NCBI RefSeq assembly: GCF_000972385.1 | Contig: NZ_JXTE01000095.1 | Span: 1 to 23,042 of the forward strand | Source: Streptomyces sp. WM6386 | GTDB lineage: Bacteria > Actinomycetota > Actinomycetes > Streptomycetales > Streptomycetaceae | Length of the DNA: 23,042 nt | Direction: 5' to 3' | Shown here: in pieces, positions 13,140 through 21,197 of the stretch | Layout of the letters: each line of letters starts with the position of its first letter | Numbering within the stretch: the first letter of the stretch is position 1 | Notes under the pieces: generated by a model | The model's database searches: none | Told to the model about the DNA's origin: nothing | What the model saw: the letters and a program-made list of their open reading frames with translations, nothing else | Position numbers and translations under genes: made by a program

Positions 13140-14000
13140 GTGACTGCACAGCTGCTCGACGGCAAGGCCACCGCCGCCGACATCCGTCGCGAACTCGCCG
13201 ACCGCGTCGCCAAGCTGACCGCCGGCGGCGGGCGCCCGCCGGGCCTCGGCACCGTCCTGGTCGGCGACGACCCGGGCAGCCACGCCTACGTCGCCGGCAA
13301 GCACCGCGACTGCGCGCAGGTGGGCATCGCCTCCTTCCGCCGCGAACTGCCCGCCGACGCCACCCAGGGTCAGGTCGAGGACGTCATCGACGAACTCAAC
13401 GCCGACCCGGCCTGCACCGGCTACATCGTCCAGCTCCCGCTCCCCGGGCACCTGGACGCCAACGCCGTACTGGAACGCATGGACCCGGCCAAGGACGCCG
13501 ACGGTCTGCACCCCGTCAACCTCGGCCGACTCGTCCTGGGCGTGCAGGCCCCGCTGCCCTGCACCCCGCGCGGCATCGTCGAACTCCTGCGCCGCTACGA
13601 CGTACCGCTGGCCGGAGCCCGGGTGTGCGTGGTCGGACGGGGCATCACGGTCGGCCGCCCGATCGGCCTGCTGCTCACCCGCCGCTCCGAGAACGCCACC
13701 GTGACCCTGTGCCACACCGGAACCAAGGGCCTGGCCTGGCACGTACGCGAGGCGGACATCGTCATCGCGGCGGCCGGCTCACCCGGGCTGATCACCAAGG
13801 ACATGCTGCGCCCCGGCGCCGCGGTCCTGGACGTCGGCATCACCCGCACCGACAACGGCCTGGTCGGCGACATCCACCCGGACGCGGCAGAGATCGCCGG
13901 ATGGGTCGCACCGATGCCCGGCGGGGTGGGCCCCATGACCAGGGCGATGCTGCTGGCCAACGTCGTCGAGGCCGCCGAGAGGAACGCGAGCACCGTATGA
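13140..14000 (+). CDS. folD: Methylenetetrahydrofolate dehydrogenase/cyclohydrolase
   Basis: The 286-residue protein is a full-length FolD. Catalytic Lys54 is in YVAGKHRDC, with QLPLPGHLD and [14 protein letters not shown] in the active-site cleft. [11 protein letters not shown] (from 166) is the NADP-binding loop and [11 protein letters not shown] (from 260) the C-terminal signature. It converts methylene-THF to methenyl- and 10-formyl-THF. GTG 13140 has AGAAGGAG about 8 nt upstream and is 36 nt after the dmg stop. Its place between two methylene-THF-producing oxidases suggests a dedicated catabolic copy that passes one-carbon units to PurU; a second, housekeeping folD elsewhere in the genome is expected but not visible here. 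Confidence 0.95.
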   Translation: MTAQLLDGKATAADIRRELADRVAKLTAGGGRPPGLGTVLVGDDPGSHAYVAGKHRDCAQVGIASFRRELPADATQGQVEDVIDELNADPACTGYIVQLPLPGHLDANAVLERMDPAKDADGLHPVNLGRLVLGVQAPLPCTPRGIVELLRRYDVPLAGARVCVVGRGITVGRPIGLLLTRRSENATVTLCHTGTKGLAWHVREADIVIAAAGSPGLITKDMLRPGAAVLDVGITRTDNGLVGDIHPDAAEIAGWVAPMPGGVGPMTRAMLLANVVEAAERNASTV

Positions 14001-14035
14001 ACCTGTCCCTTCCCGAGGACGGAGCCGTCCGATGA
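13997..14035 (+). CDS. Possible 12-codon coupling ORF between folD and soxB
   Basis: ATG 13997 overlaps the folD stop as ATGA, runs 12 codons ([12 protein letters not shown]) and ends in a TGA that itself overlaps the soxB ATG as ATGA. This geometry would let ribosomes pass from folD through the mini-ORF into soxB. The only upstream purines are the end of folD. The arrangement may be chance, and soxB has its own GAGGACGGAG upstream. Confidence 0.25.
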   Translation: MNLSLPEDGAVR

Positions 14036-15264
14036 GCCCCCGCACCCCCGGCGCCGAACTCCCGGAGCACCCGGACTTCCTCTGGCGCAATCCCGAGCCC
14101 AAGCGCTCCTACGACGTGATCGTCGTCGGCGGTGGCGGCCACGGCCTCGCCACCGCCCACTACCTGGCGAAGAACCACGGCATCAGCAACGTCGCCGTGC
14201 TGGAGAAGGGCTGGCTGGCGGGCGGCAACATGGCCCGCAACACCACGATCATCCGCTCCAACTACCTGTGGGACGAGAGCGCCGGCATCTACGAGCACGC
14301 GCTCAAGCTGTGGGAGGGCCTGGCGGAGGAGCTGGACTACCCGATCCTCTTCTCCCAGCGTGGTGTGCTGAACCTCGCCCACAGTCTCCAGGACGTCCGC
14401 GACAGCGTGCGCCGAGTGGAGGCGAACCGCCTGAACGGCGTGGACGCGGAATGGCTCGACGCTGACGGCGTCAAGGAAGTCTGCCCGATCGTCAACATCT
14501 CCCCGGACGTGCGCTATCCGGTCCTGGGCGCCACCTACCAGCCCCGCGCCGGCATCGCCAAGCACGACCACGTGGCCTGGGGCCTCGCCCGCTCGGCGGA
14601 CGCGGCAGGCATCGACATCATCCAGAACTGCGAGGTCACCGGCCTGGACGTGGTCGGCGGCCGGGTCGTCGGAGTCCAGACGAACCTGGGCCCGATCGCC
14701 GCGGGCAAGGTCGCCCTCTGCTCGGCGGGCCACACCTCGGTCCTGGCCGCGATGGCCGGCATCGAACTCCCGGTCCAGAGCCACCCGTTGCAGGCACTGG
14801 TGTCGGAGCTGCTGGAACCCGTCCACCCCACGGTGGTCATGTCCAACGCGGTCCACGTCTACGTCAGCCAGGCCCACAAGGGCGAGCTGGTGATGGGCGC
14901 GGGCATCGACGCGTACAACTCCTACACACAGCGCGGCGCGTTCCACATCATCGAGGAACAGATGGCGGCCGCCCTGGAACTCTTCCCGGTCTTCGCCCGC
15001 GCCCACGTCCTGCGCACCTGGGGCGGCATCGTCGACGTCAGCCCCGACGCCTCGCCCATCATCGGCCTCAGCCCGGTCGACAACCTCTACCTCAACTGCG
15101 GCTGGGGCACGGGGGGTTTCAAGGCCACCCCGGGCGTCGGCTGGGTCTACGCCCACACGATCGCCCACGACACACCGCATCCGTTGAACGCCCCCTTCTC
15201 GCTCGACCGTTTCACCACCGGCGCGCTCGTCGACGAGCACGGCGCGGCCGCGGTGGCCCACTAG
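14032..15264 (+). CDS. soxB: Sarcosine oxidase, beta subunit
   Basis: This 410-residue flavoprotein has the FAD-binding motif [18 protein letters not shown] near residues 29-46. [20 protein letters not shown] and RGVLNLAH follow, and [12 protein letters not shown] lies near the C-terminus. His178 and His180 in IAKHDHVAW lie in the region where the beta subunit of heterotetrameric sarcosine oxidase holds its covalent FMN. The complex converts sarcosine, O2 and THF to glycine, H2O2 and methylene-THF; beta holds the sarcosine site. Start ATG 14032 gives the usual N-terminus ([18 protein letters not shown]) and has a purine-rich site upstream. The gap to the delta-alpha gene is 26 nt. Confidence 0.95.
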   Translation: MSPRTPGAELPEHPDFLWRNPEPKRSYDVIVVGGGGHGLATAHYLAKNHGISNVAVLEKGWLAGGNMARNTTIIRSNYLWDESAGIYEHALKLWEGLAEELDYPILFSQRGVLNLAHSLQDVRDSVRRVEANRLNGVDAEWLDADGVKEVCPIVNISPDVRYPVLGATYQPRAGIAKHDHVAWGLARSADAAGIDIIQNCEVTGLDVVGGRVVGVQTNLGPIAAGKVALCSAGHTSVLAAMAGIELPVQSHPLQALVSELLEPVHPTVVMSNAVHVYVSQAHKGELVMGAGIDAYNSYTQRGAFHIIEEQMAAALELFPVFARAHVLRTWGGIVDVSPDASPIIGLSPVDNLYLNCGWGTGGFKATPGVGWVYAHTIAHDTPHPLNAPFSLDRFTTGALVDEHGAAAVAH

Positions 15265-15290
15265 GACCACTGGATACTGGGAGCCGATCC

Positions 15291-18200
15291 ATGCTGCTCA
15301 TCCCCTGCCCGTGGTGCGGGCCCCGCGACGAGGCCGAGTTCCACTACGGCGGCCAGGCCCACGTCCCGTACCCCGAGACCCCGTCGACCCTCACCGACGA
15401 GGAGTGGGCCCGCTACCTGTTCTTCCGCGACAACACCAAGGGCCCCTTCGCCGAACGCTGGAGCCATGCGGCGGGCTGCCGCAAGTGGTTCAACGCGGTA
15501 CGGGACACATCGACGAACGAGATCCTGACGGTGTACAGGTCGGGCGAGGAACGCCCGGAGAGGTTGGAGTCGCGACCGGCGACTCGTCAGCCCGGTCCAG
15601 CTGTCCCAGCCCGTCCGGCGATTGAGGACGAGGCCCCTTCAGGGCCGAACGGGGTCGAAGGGGCCGAGCCCCTTCAGGATGGGACGGGTAGGGGCGGCGG
15701 GGGCGAGAACCATCCGTTCCGCCACCCCACCCGCGGCCGAATCCACCGAGACACCCCCCTCACCTTCACTTTCGACGGCACCGAGTACCGGGGCTACCGC
15801 GGCGACACCCTCGCCTCCGCCCTCCTCGCCAACGGCGTCATCCAGGCCGGCACCAGCATCAAGCTCGGCCGCCCCCGAGGCATCTTCTCGGCCGGCGTCG
15901 AAGAACCCAACGCGGTCATCCAGATCGAGGCCCCGTTCCCCGAGCCGATGCTCCCCGCCACCACCGTCGAGCTCTACGACGGTCTGGTCGCGACCAGCCT
16001 CCCCGGCCAGGGCCGCCTCGCCACGGACCCGGACCCCGCCCGCTACGACGCCGTGCACGCCCACTGCGACCTCCTGGTCGTCGGCGCCGGCCCGGCCGGC
16101 CTCGCGGCAGCCGCGGCGGCGGCGAAGAGCGGCGCCCGCGTCATCCTCGCCGACGACCAGCCGGAGCCGGGCGGCAGCCTCCTGGGCACCGGCGAGCACC
16201 TCGACTGGGTGGCAGAGGTCGCCGAACTCCTCGACGCCGAACCCGAGATCCGCGTCCTGCGCCGTACCACCGTCTTCGGCTACTACGACGACAACCACCT
16301 CCTGGCCGTGGAACGCCGCACCAACCACCTCGGCGCGGCTGCCCCGGACAACGTCTCCCGCGAACGCGTCTGGCGCATCCGCGCCCGCCGCGTCGTCCTC
16401 GCCACCGGCGCCCACGAACGCTCACTGGCCTTCGCGGACAACGACCGCCCCGGAGTGATGCTGGCCTCCTCGGCCCGCACCCACCTCAACCGCCACGGCG
16501 CCCTCCCCGGCCGCCACGCGGTCGTCTTCACCACCAACGACAGCGCCTACGCGGCCGCGTTGGACCTGAAGCCAGCGGGCGTGGACATCACCGCCGTCGT
16601 CGACACCCGCCCCGAACCGGGGGAGTGGGCACAGCGTGCCCGCCAGGCCGGCATCGAGGTGCTGACCGGCCACGCGGTCACCGGCACGGAGGGCGCCCCC
16701 CGCCTGACCGCCGTGACCGTTGCCCCGTACGGAGACTCCGTGGGACAGCGCGAGTTCGCCGCCGACCTGCTGCTGGTCTCCGGCGGCTGGAACCCGGTCG
16801 CGCACCTGTACAGCCAGGCAGGCGGAAAACTCCGCTACGACGAGACGCTCGGCTCCTTCGTGCCCGAGGCCTGCCGACAGGCGGTCGAGGTCGTGGGCAG
16901 CGCGAACGGCGTCCTGGCCAGAGCCGACGTCCTCGCCCACGGCAGCGCCGCCGGTGCCCGCGCGATCGAGTCCGAGGGCTACACCCCGCAGGCACCCCGC
17001 CTCCCGGCCGTGGCCGCGCAGCCGCGACCGACGCCCCCGATGCATGTGTACGTCGTCCCCGGCACTTCCGGCCCCCACCGCTTCGTGGACCTCCAACGCG
17101 ACGTCACCGTCGACGACCTGGCCCGGGCGGCCGGCGCCGGAATGCGCTCGGTCGAGCACACCAAGCGCTACACCACCGCCGGCACCGCCAACGACCAGGG
17201 CAAGACCTCCGGCGTCCTGGCCAGCGGTGTCGTCTCCGAACTCCTCGGCGTGGACATCTCGGCACTCGGCACGACCACGTTCCGGCCGCCGTACACACCG
17301 GTCTCCTTCGCGGCGCTCGCCGGCCGCGACCGTGGTGTCCTGAGCGACCCGGTCCGCACGACCGCCATCCATGAGTGGCACGTCGACCACGGCGCCCTGT
17401 TCGAGAACGTCGGCCAGTGGAAGCGCCCTTGGTACTACCCGCACAACGGCGAGGACATGGAGACCGCCGTGCTGCGCGAGTGCGCCGCCACCCGCGAGAG
17501 CGTCGGCTTCATGGACGCCTCCACCCTCGGCAAGATCGACGTCCAGGGCCCGGACGCCGGAGTCTTCCTCGACCTGCTCTACACCAACATGATGAGCACC
17601 CTGAAGGTCGGCATGATCCGCTACGGCGTCATGTGCCGCCCGGACGGCATGGTCTTCGACGACGGCACCGTCATCCGCCTCGCCCAGGGCCGCTTCCTGG
17701 TCACCACCACGACCGGCAACGCCGCCGCCGTACTGGACTGGATGGAGGAGTGGCTGCAGACCGAGTGGCCCGAACTGAAGGTCCACTGCACGTCCGTGAC
17801 CGAACAATGGGCCACCGTCGCCCTGGTCGGCCCCCGCTCCCGTGACGTCCTCGGCTCGCTCGCACCCGAACTCGCCGTCGACAACGACGACTTCCCGTTC
17901 ATGGCCTGGCGCGAGACGACCGTCGCGGGCATCGACGCCAGGGTCTGCCGGATCAGCTTCTCCGGCGAACTGGCCTACGAGATCAACGTGTCCCCGTGGC
18001 AGGCGCGCGCCCTGTGGGAGGCCCTGTACGAGGCCGGCGCGCCGTACGGCATCACCCCGTACGGCACCGAGACCATGCACGTCCTGCGCGCCGAGAAGGG
18101 CTACCCCATCATCGGCCAGGACACCGACGGCACGGTCACCCCCCAGGACCTCGGCATGAGCTGGGCCGTGTCGAAGAAGAAGCCCGACTTCATCGGCAAG

Positions 18201-18527
18201 CGCTCCTTCGCCCGCGCCGACACCGTCCGCGCCGACCGCAAGCACCTGGTCGGCCTCCTCCCCGAGGACCCCGGCACCTTCCTCCCCGAAGGCACCCATC
18301 TGATCGCCGACAGCGTCCTTCCGGCGCCGCCCGTCCCGATGCTCGGCCACGTCACCTCCAGCTACCGCAGCGCGGCGCTGGGCCGGACCTTCGCGCTCGC
18401 CCTGATCAAGGGCGGCCGCGAGCGCATCGGTGAGCGGCTCTACGCCCCCGTGGGCGACCGGCTGGTCCCGGTGACCGTCGCAAGCCCCGTCCTCTACGAC
18501 CCCGAGGGAGCCCGCCGCGATGGCTGA
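15291..18527 (+). CDS. soxDA: Sarcosine oxidase delta-alpha fusion protein
   Basis: One uninterrupted 1078-residue frame joins two subunits that are normally separate. Residues 1-90 are SoxD, with zinc ligands Cys6, Cys9, His59 and Cys63 at the positions I recall for the family. Residues about 95-140 are a low-complexity linker rich in Pro, Gly and Glu, encoded by a palindromic repeat. SoxA starts near residue 140 (NHPFRHPTRGRI). It has a Fer2-like N-terminal fold, the dinucleotide motif GAGPAGLAAAAAAA (from 265) and a GcvT-like folate domain (about 690-1078, with RAEKGYPIIGQDTDG). Alpha binds NAD and THF. I see no convincing internal start: TTG 15564 and GTG 15531 lie before the linker and none lies at the SoxA boundary. 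It overlaps soxG by 8 nt. A sequencing frameshift at the junction is the main alternative. Confidence 0.9.
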   Translation: MLLIPCPWCGPRDEAEFHYGGQAHVPYPETPSTLTDEEWARYLFFRDNTKGPFAERWSHAAGCRKWFNAVRDTSTNEILTVYRSGEERPERLESRPATRQPGPAVPARPAIEDEAPSGPNGVEGAEPLQDGTGRGGGGENHPFRHPTRGRIHRDTPLTFTFDGTEYRGYRGDTLASALLANGVIQAGTSIKLGRPRGIFSAGVEEPNAVIQIEAPFPEPMLPATTVELYDGLVATSLPGQGRLATDPDPARYDAVHAHCDLLVVGAGPAGLAAAAAAAKSGARVILADDQPEPGGSLLGTGEHLDWVAEVAELLDAEPEIRVLRRTTVFGYYDDNHLLAVERRTNHLGAAAPDNVSRERVWRIRARRVVLATGAHERSLAFADNDRPGVMLASSARTHLNRHGALPGRHAVVFTTNDSAYAAALDLKPAGVDITAVVDTRPEPGEWAQRARQAGIEVLTGHAVTGTEGAPRLTAVTVAPYGDSVGQREFAADLLLVSGGWNPVAHLYSQAGGKLRYDETLGSFVPEACRQAVEVVGSANGVLARADVLAHGSAAGARAIESEGYTPQAPRLPAVAAQPRPTPPMHVYVVPGTSGPHRFVDLQRDVTVDDLARAAGAGMRSVEHTKRYTTAGTANDQGKTSGVLASGVVSELLGVDISALGTTTFRPPYTPVSFAALAGRDRGVLSDPVRTTAIHEWHVDHGALFENVGQWKRPWYYPHNGEDMETAVLRECAATRESVGFMDASTLGKIDVQGPDAGVFLDLLYTNMMSTLKVGMIRYGVMCRPDGMVFDDGTVIRLAQGRFLVTTTTGNAAAVLDWMEEWLQTEWPELKVHCTSVTEQWATVALVGPRSRDVLGSLAPELAVDNDDFPFMAWRETTVAGIDARVCRISFSGELAYEINVSPWQARALWEALYEAGAPYGITPYGTETMHVLRAEKGYPIIGQDTDGTVTPQDLGMSWAVSKKKPDFIGKRSFARADTVRADRKHLVGLLPEDPGTFLPEGTHLIADSVLPAPPVPMLGHVTSSYRSAALGRTFALALIKGGRERIGERLYAPVGDRLVPVTVASPVLYDPEGARRDG
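15610..15688. repeat. Palindromic intergenic-type repeat inside the delta-alpha fusion
   Basis: Outer arms CCCGTCC (15610-15616) and GGACGGG (15682-15688) enclose an inner perfect 9-bp inverted repeat (15632-15640 with 15657-15665). The decamer CCCCTTCAGG occurs twice (15634-15643 and 15669-15678). The sequence, including CCGGCGATTGAGGACGAG and the G-rich tail to about 15705, resembles a repeat I recall as very common between Streptomyces genes. Here it is translated in frame as the linker (about residues 107-138). Confidence 0.7.
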
Positions 18528-19122
18528 CACCGCACTGACCGCCCCGCCCCGCAGCCCCCTGTCACAGGTCGCGGGCCGACTCGCCGCCGCCACCCGCACC
18601 TCCGGGGGCGCGATCCGGCTGGCCGAACTTCCCTTCCTGGCCCAGCTCAATGTGCGCCTCGACGCCAAGGGGACGGCGGCGGAAGCCGTCGGGCTCGCGC
18701 TGGACCTGCAACTGCCCCTGCAGCCGAACACCGTCGTCCGGACGGGGGAGTTGACCGTGCTGTGGCTCGGCCCGGACGAATGGCTGCTGGTCGGCCCGCC
18801 CGGAAGCGAGCGGGAGCTGGAGAGCCGGATCCGCACGGCTGCGGGAGACGAACCCGTCTCCGTCACCGACGTCTCCGCACAGCGGACCACGCTGCTCGTG
18901 GCGGGCCCCCGGGCCCACGATCTGCTGGCGCACGGCTGTTCACTGGACCTGCATCCGCGGAGCTTCGGCTCCGGACGCTGCGCCCAGACCACCCTGGGCC
19001 GTACGCAGGTCATCGTGGTCGCCCGGGCCGATTCCCGGGCCGGTTTCTGGGTCCTGGTGCGTTCGTCCTTCGCCGGCTACCTGACCGACTGGCTGCTGGA
19101 CGCGGCGACGGAGTACGTCTGA
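18520..19122 (+). CDS. soxG: Sarcosine oxidase, gamma subunit
   Basis: The 200-residue protein matches SoxG in length and position (last of the sox genes). Features include ELPFLAQLNVRLDAKG, LWLGPDEWLLVGPPG, VSVTDVSAQRTTLLVAGPRAHDLL and GCSLDLHPRSF, with a GcvT-like fold and no cofactor motif. In the heterotetramer gamma packs against alpha and has a structural role. ATG 18520 overlaps the end of the fusion gene by 8 nt, which indicates coupling, with GAGGGAG about 10 nt upstream. It ends the dmg-folD-sox operon and is convergent with the second iclR. Confidence 0.92.
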   Translation: MADTALTAPPRSPLSQVAGRLAAATRTSGGAIRLAELPFLAQLNVRLDAKGTAAEAVGLALDLQLPLQPNTVVRTGELTVLWLGPDEWLLVGPPGSERELESRIRTAAGDEPVSVTDVSAQRTTLLVAGPRAHDLLAHGCSLDLHPRSFGSGRCAQTTLGRTQVIVVARADSRAGFWVLVRSSFAGYLTDWLLDAATEYV

Positions 19123-19133
19123 GCGAAGGCCGG

Positions 19134-19155
19134 CCCTCTGCCCGCCGGGCGAGGG
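19134..19155. terminator. Short hairpin between soxG and iclR2
   Basis: CCCTC (19134-19138) and GCCC (19140-19143) pair with GGGC (19147-19150) and GAGGG (19151-19155), with one bulged T and a 3-nt loop. It fills most of the 33-bp gap between the convergent stops, so it may end both transcripts. No T-run is present. Confidence 0.5.
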
Positions 19156-19953
19156 TCAGCCCAGGCAGCCCATCCGGTGGCTGATCTCCTGCGCGCCCTG
19201 GAGGAGCGCGGGCACGAGCTCGTGGATGCGCTCCTCGGTGAAGCGGTAGGCGGGGCCGGAGGCGCTGAGGGCGGCGACGACCTCGCCGTCACGGCCCCGG
19301 ATCGGGGCCGCCACGGCGTGCAGTCCGATCTCGAGTTCCTCCAGGGTCACCGCGTAGCCGCGCTCGCGGGCCTTGGCGAGATCCTTCTCCAGTGTCGCCT
19401 CGGTGGTCAGGGTGCGCGGCGTCAGCTTCCGCAGCCCGGACTCCGCGAGCACGTCGGCGCGCTCCTTCGCCGGCAGGTGGGCCAGCAGGATCTTGCCGCT
19501 CGACGTGGCGTGCACCGGGGTGAGCTGTCCGACCCAGTTGTGGGTGCCGACGGCGCCCGGACCGCGTACCTGGTACAGGTTGACCGCGTAATGCTCCTGC
19601 AGGACCGCGATGTTGACGGTCTCGCCGACCTCTTCGCTGAGCCGCTCGCACACCTGCCGGCCCTGCTGCGTGATGTCGAGACGGCCCGTGACGGCGCCGG
19701 CCAGCCGCACGATGCCGAAACCGAGCCGGTACTTGCCCCGCTCGGCCGTCTGCTCGACCAGACCGCGCGCCTCCAGCGCCCCGAGCAGGCGGAAGGCGGT
19801 CGACTTGTGGACGTCGATCTCCGCGGCGACCTCGCTGACGCCCGCCTCGCCGCGCTGGGCGAGGATCTCCAGGACACTGACGGCACGGTCGACGGATTGC
19901 ACCCCGCTGACCGCGGGCCCGGCTGTCTCGCCGTCTGCCGTGTGGTTGCTCAT
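19156..19953 (-). CDS. IclR-family transcriptional regulator, copy 2
   Basis: This 265-residue paralogue of the regulator at 282-1079 is about 79 percent identical with no gaps. Most differences lie in the first 20 residues and around residues 160-190 (the effector domain, PAKERADVLAESG). The helix-turn-helix (GVSEVAAEIDVHKSTAFRLL) is nearly identical between copies, so both probably read the same operator. ATG 19953-19951 has no Shine-Dalgarno. TATAGT (19965-19960) ends 6 nt before it, again suggesting a leaderless mRNA. It lies 120 nt downstream of purU2 on the same strand, with no clear terminator between, so read-through from purU2 is also possible. Confidence 0.94.
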   Translation of the reverse strand: MSNHTADGETAGPAVSGVQSVDRAVSVLEILAQRGEAGVSEVAAEIDVHKSTAFRLLGALEARGLVEQTAERGKYRLGFGIVRLAGAVTGRLDITQQGRQVCERLSEEVGETVNIAVLQEHYAVNLYQVRGPGAVGTHNWVGQLTPVHATSSGKILLAHLPAKERADVLAESGLRKLTPRTLTTEATLEKDLAKARERGYAVTLEELEIGLHAVAAPIRGRDGEVVAALSASGPAYRFTEERIHELVPALLQGAQEISHRMGCLG

Positions 19954-19965
19954 GGCGCAACTATA
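19945..19965 (-). promoter_or_regulatory. Operator over the start codon of iclR2, with leaderless-type -10
   Basis: GTTGCT-CATGG-CGCAAC (19945-19961) matches the dyad consensus at 11 of 12 arm positions and contains the start codon. It overlaps the candidate -10 TATAGT (19965-19960, minus strand). A protein bound here would block both polymerase and the start codon. No second dyad is visible in the 19-bp register on either side. The rest of the gap to purU2 (19966-20073) shows nothing I can support. Confidence 0.7.
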
Positions 19966-20073
19966 ATCATGAGTTCCCTCTGCCGAACCGGTGTCGTGGA
20001 ATTCGGCTGTGCGCCCGATGTCGGCCGGTCAGCGGGCTGTTGAGCTCTGCGGACCCGGTGCTGTCCGTCCTCG

Positions 20074-20946
20074 TCAGCGCAGGACGACCGTGCAGTGGCC
20101 GTTGATCAGCACACGGTTCTCGCTGTGCCATTTCACCGCGCGGGAGAGCGCCTGGGCCTCGACATCGCGGCCGATGGCGACCAGCTCGTCGGGGGTGCGC
20201 GAGTGGTCCACGCGGACGACGTCCTGCTCGATGATCGGGCCCTCGTCGAGGTCGGGCGTGACGTAGTGCGCCGTCGCCCCGACGAGCTTCACACCACGCT
20301 GGTGCGCCTGGACGTACGGGCGGGCCCCCTTGAAGCTCGGCAGGAACGAGTGGTGGATGTTGATGGCCCGGCCGTCGAGCTGCTTGCACAGGTCGTCGGA
20401 GAGGATCTGCATATAGCGGGCGAGGACCACGAGGTCGACGTCCAGTTCGTCGACGAGATCCAGCAGTCGTGCCTCGGCCTCCGCCTTGGTCTCCTTCGTC
20501 ACCGGGATGTGGTGGAAGGGGATGCCGTAGGTGTGCGCCAGCGGCTCGAACTCGCGGTGGTTGGAGACGATCGCCGGGATCTCGATGTTGAGCGCGCCCG
20601 TGGACCTGCGGAAGAGCAGGTCGTTGAGGCAGTGGCCGAACTTCGACACCATGATCAGGGTTCGCGTCGGTGTGGAGGCGTCCTGCAGCCGCCAGCTGAT
20701 CCCGTACGCCTGACCGACCGGACCGAACCCCGTGCGCAGCTGCTCCAACGAGACCGCGGAATCCGAGACGTCGAAGTGAACCCGCATGAAGAAGCGGTTC
20801 TGCAGCCGGTCGTCGAACTGCTGGCTCTCCAGGATGTTGCCGGAGTGACTCACGAGGAACGTGGTCACGGCGTGGACGAGTCCGGCCTGGTCGGGGCAGG
20901 ACAGGGTGAGGACGAACTCGCGGCCGGGCTGCGGTCGAGGGGACAT
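20074..20946 (-). CDS. purU: Formyltetrahydrofolate deformylase, copy 2
   Basis: The second PurU has the same 290-residue length as copy 1, with an N-terminal ACT domain and a C-terminal hydrolase domain. It keeps Asn196, His198 and Asp234 of the active site (INIHHSFLPSF, DLDEGPII). It differs from copy 1 mainly at residues 62-90, 150-170 and the last 45. ATG 20946 has GGAGG 5 nt upstream; the frame is open to 21030 but the paralogue supports the internal start. It is divergent from the formaldehyde dehydrogenase gene, and its promoter has the same operator layout as purU1. Two deformylases suit heavy methylene-THF flux from two folate-linked oxidases. Confidence 0.95.
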   Translation of the reverse strand: MSPRPQPGREFVLTLSCPDQAGLVHAVTTFLVSHSGNILESQQFDDRLQNRFFMRVHFDVSDSAVSLEQLRTGFGPVGQAYGISWRLQDASTPTRTLIMVSKFGHCLNDLLFRRSTGALNIEIPAIVSNHREFEPLAHTYGIPFHHIPVTKETKAEAEARLLDLVDELDVDLVVLARYMQILSDDLCKQLDGRAINIHHSFLPSFKGARPYVQAHQRGVKLVGATAHYVTPDLDEGPIIEQDVVRVDHSRTPDELVAIGRDVEAQALSRAVKWHSENRVLINGHCTVVLR

Positions 20947-20964
20947 GCCATCCTCCGTTGTGTG

Positions 20965-21030
20965 GCTGCGTATTACGCAACATGTAGAGCTATACGCAAC
21001 ATGCTCCAACGTGGGTGCCGTGCCGGTCAA
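20965..21030 (-). promoter_or_regulatory. Promoter and tandem operator of purU2
   Basis: On the minus strand, TTGACC (21030-21025), 18 nt and GAGCAT (21006-21001) are followed at once by dyads 21000-20984 (plus-strand form GTAGAG-CTATA-CGCAAC, 10 of 12) and 20981-20965 (GCTGCG-TATTA-CGCAAC, 11 of 12), 19 bp apart. TTGCGT-N18-TAATAC inside the operators is a second possible promoter. Confidence 0.75.
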
Positions 21031-21069
21031 GGGGTGGCGTGCGGAGAGAAGGTCCGATCCGCCGGCCTC

Positions 21070-21145
21070 TTGACAGTGGGTGTCGGCGACGGGGACAGTT
21101 TGGGCGTTCGTTTCTTATAGCGAATGACGTTGCGGTATGTGCAAC
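21070..21145 (+). promoter_or_regulatory. Promoter and tandem operator of the mscR-gbcA unit
   Basis: TTGACA (21070-21075), 18 nt and GACAGT (21094-21099) could be the promoter. Dyads lie at 21110-21126 (GTTTCT-TATAG-CGAATG, 7 of 12) and 21129-21145 (GTTGCG-GTATG-TGCAAC, 11 of 12) in the 19-bp register. Here the first dyad starts 11 bp after the -10 rather than directly next to it. Confidence 0.6.
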
Positions 21146-21197
21146 ACAGGCAATGGCTCGGCCTCGACTCGGCCGCCCCTCAATGAGGAGACCGACA

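Noticed and set aside
15531..15566. Internal GTG 15531 or TTG 15564 as a separate soxA start
   Set aside because: Both lie before the repeat linker, about 50 or more codons upstream of the SoxA homology, and neither has a clear Shine-Dalgarno, so a fusion is the simpler reading.
16422..19013. Long minus-strand open frame (863 codons) opposite soxDA and soxG
   Set aside because: It lies opposite clear sarcosine oxidase genes, its translation is low-complexity in Gly, Ala, Val, Asp and Arg, and such antisense frames are expected from the strong GC bias at third positions.
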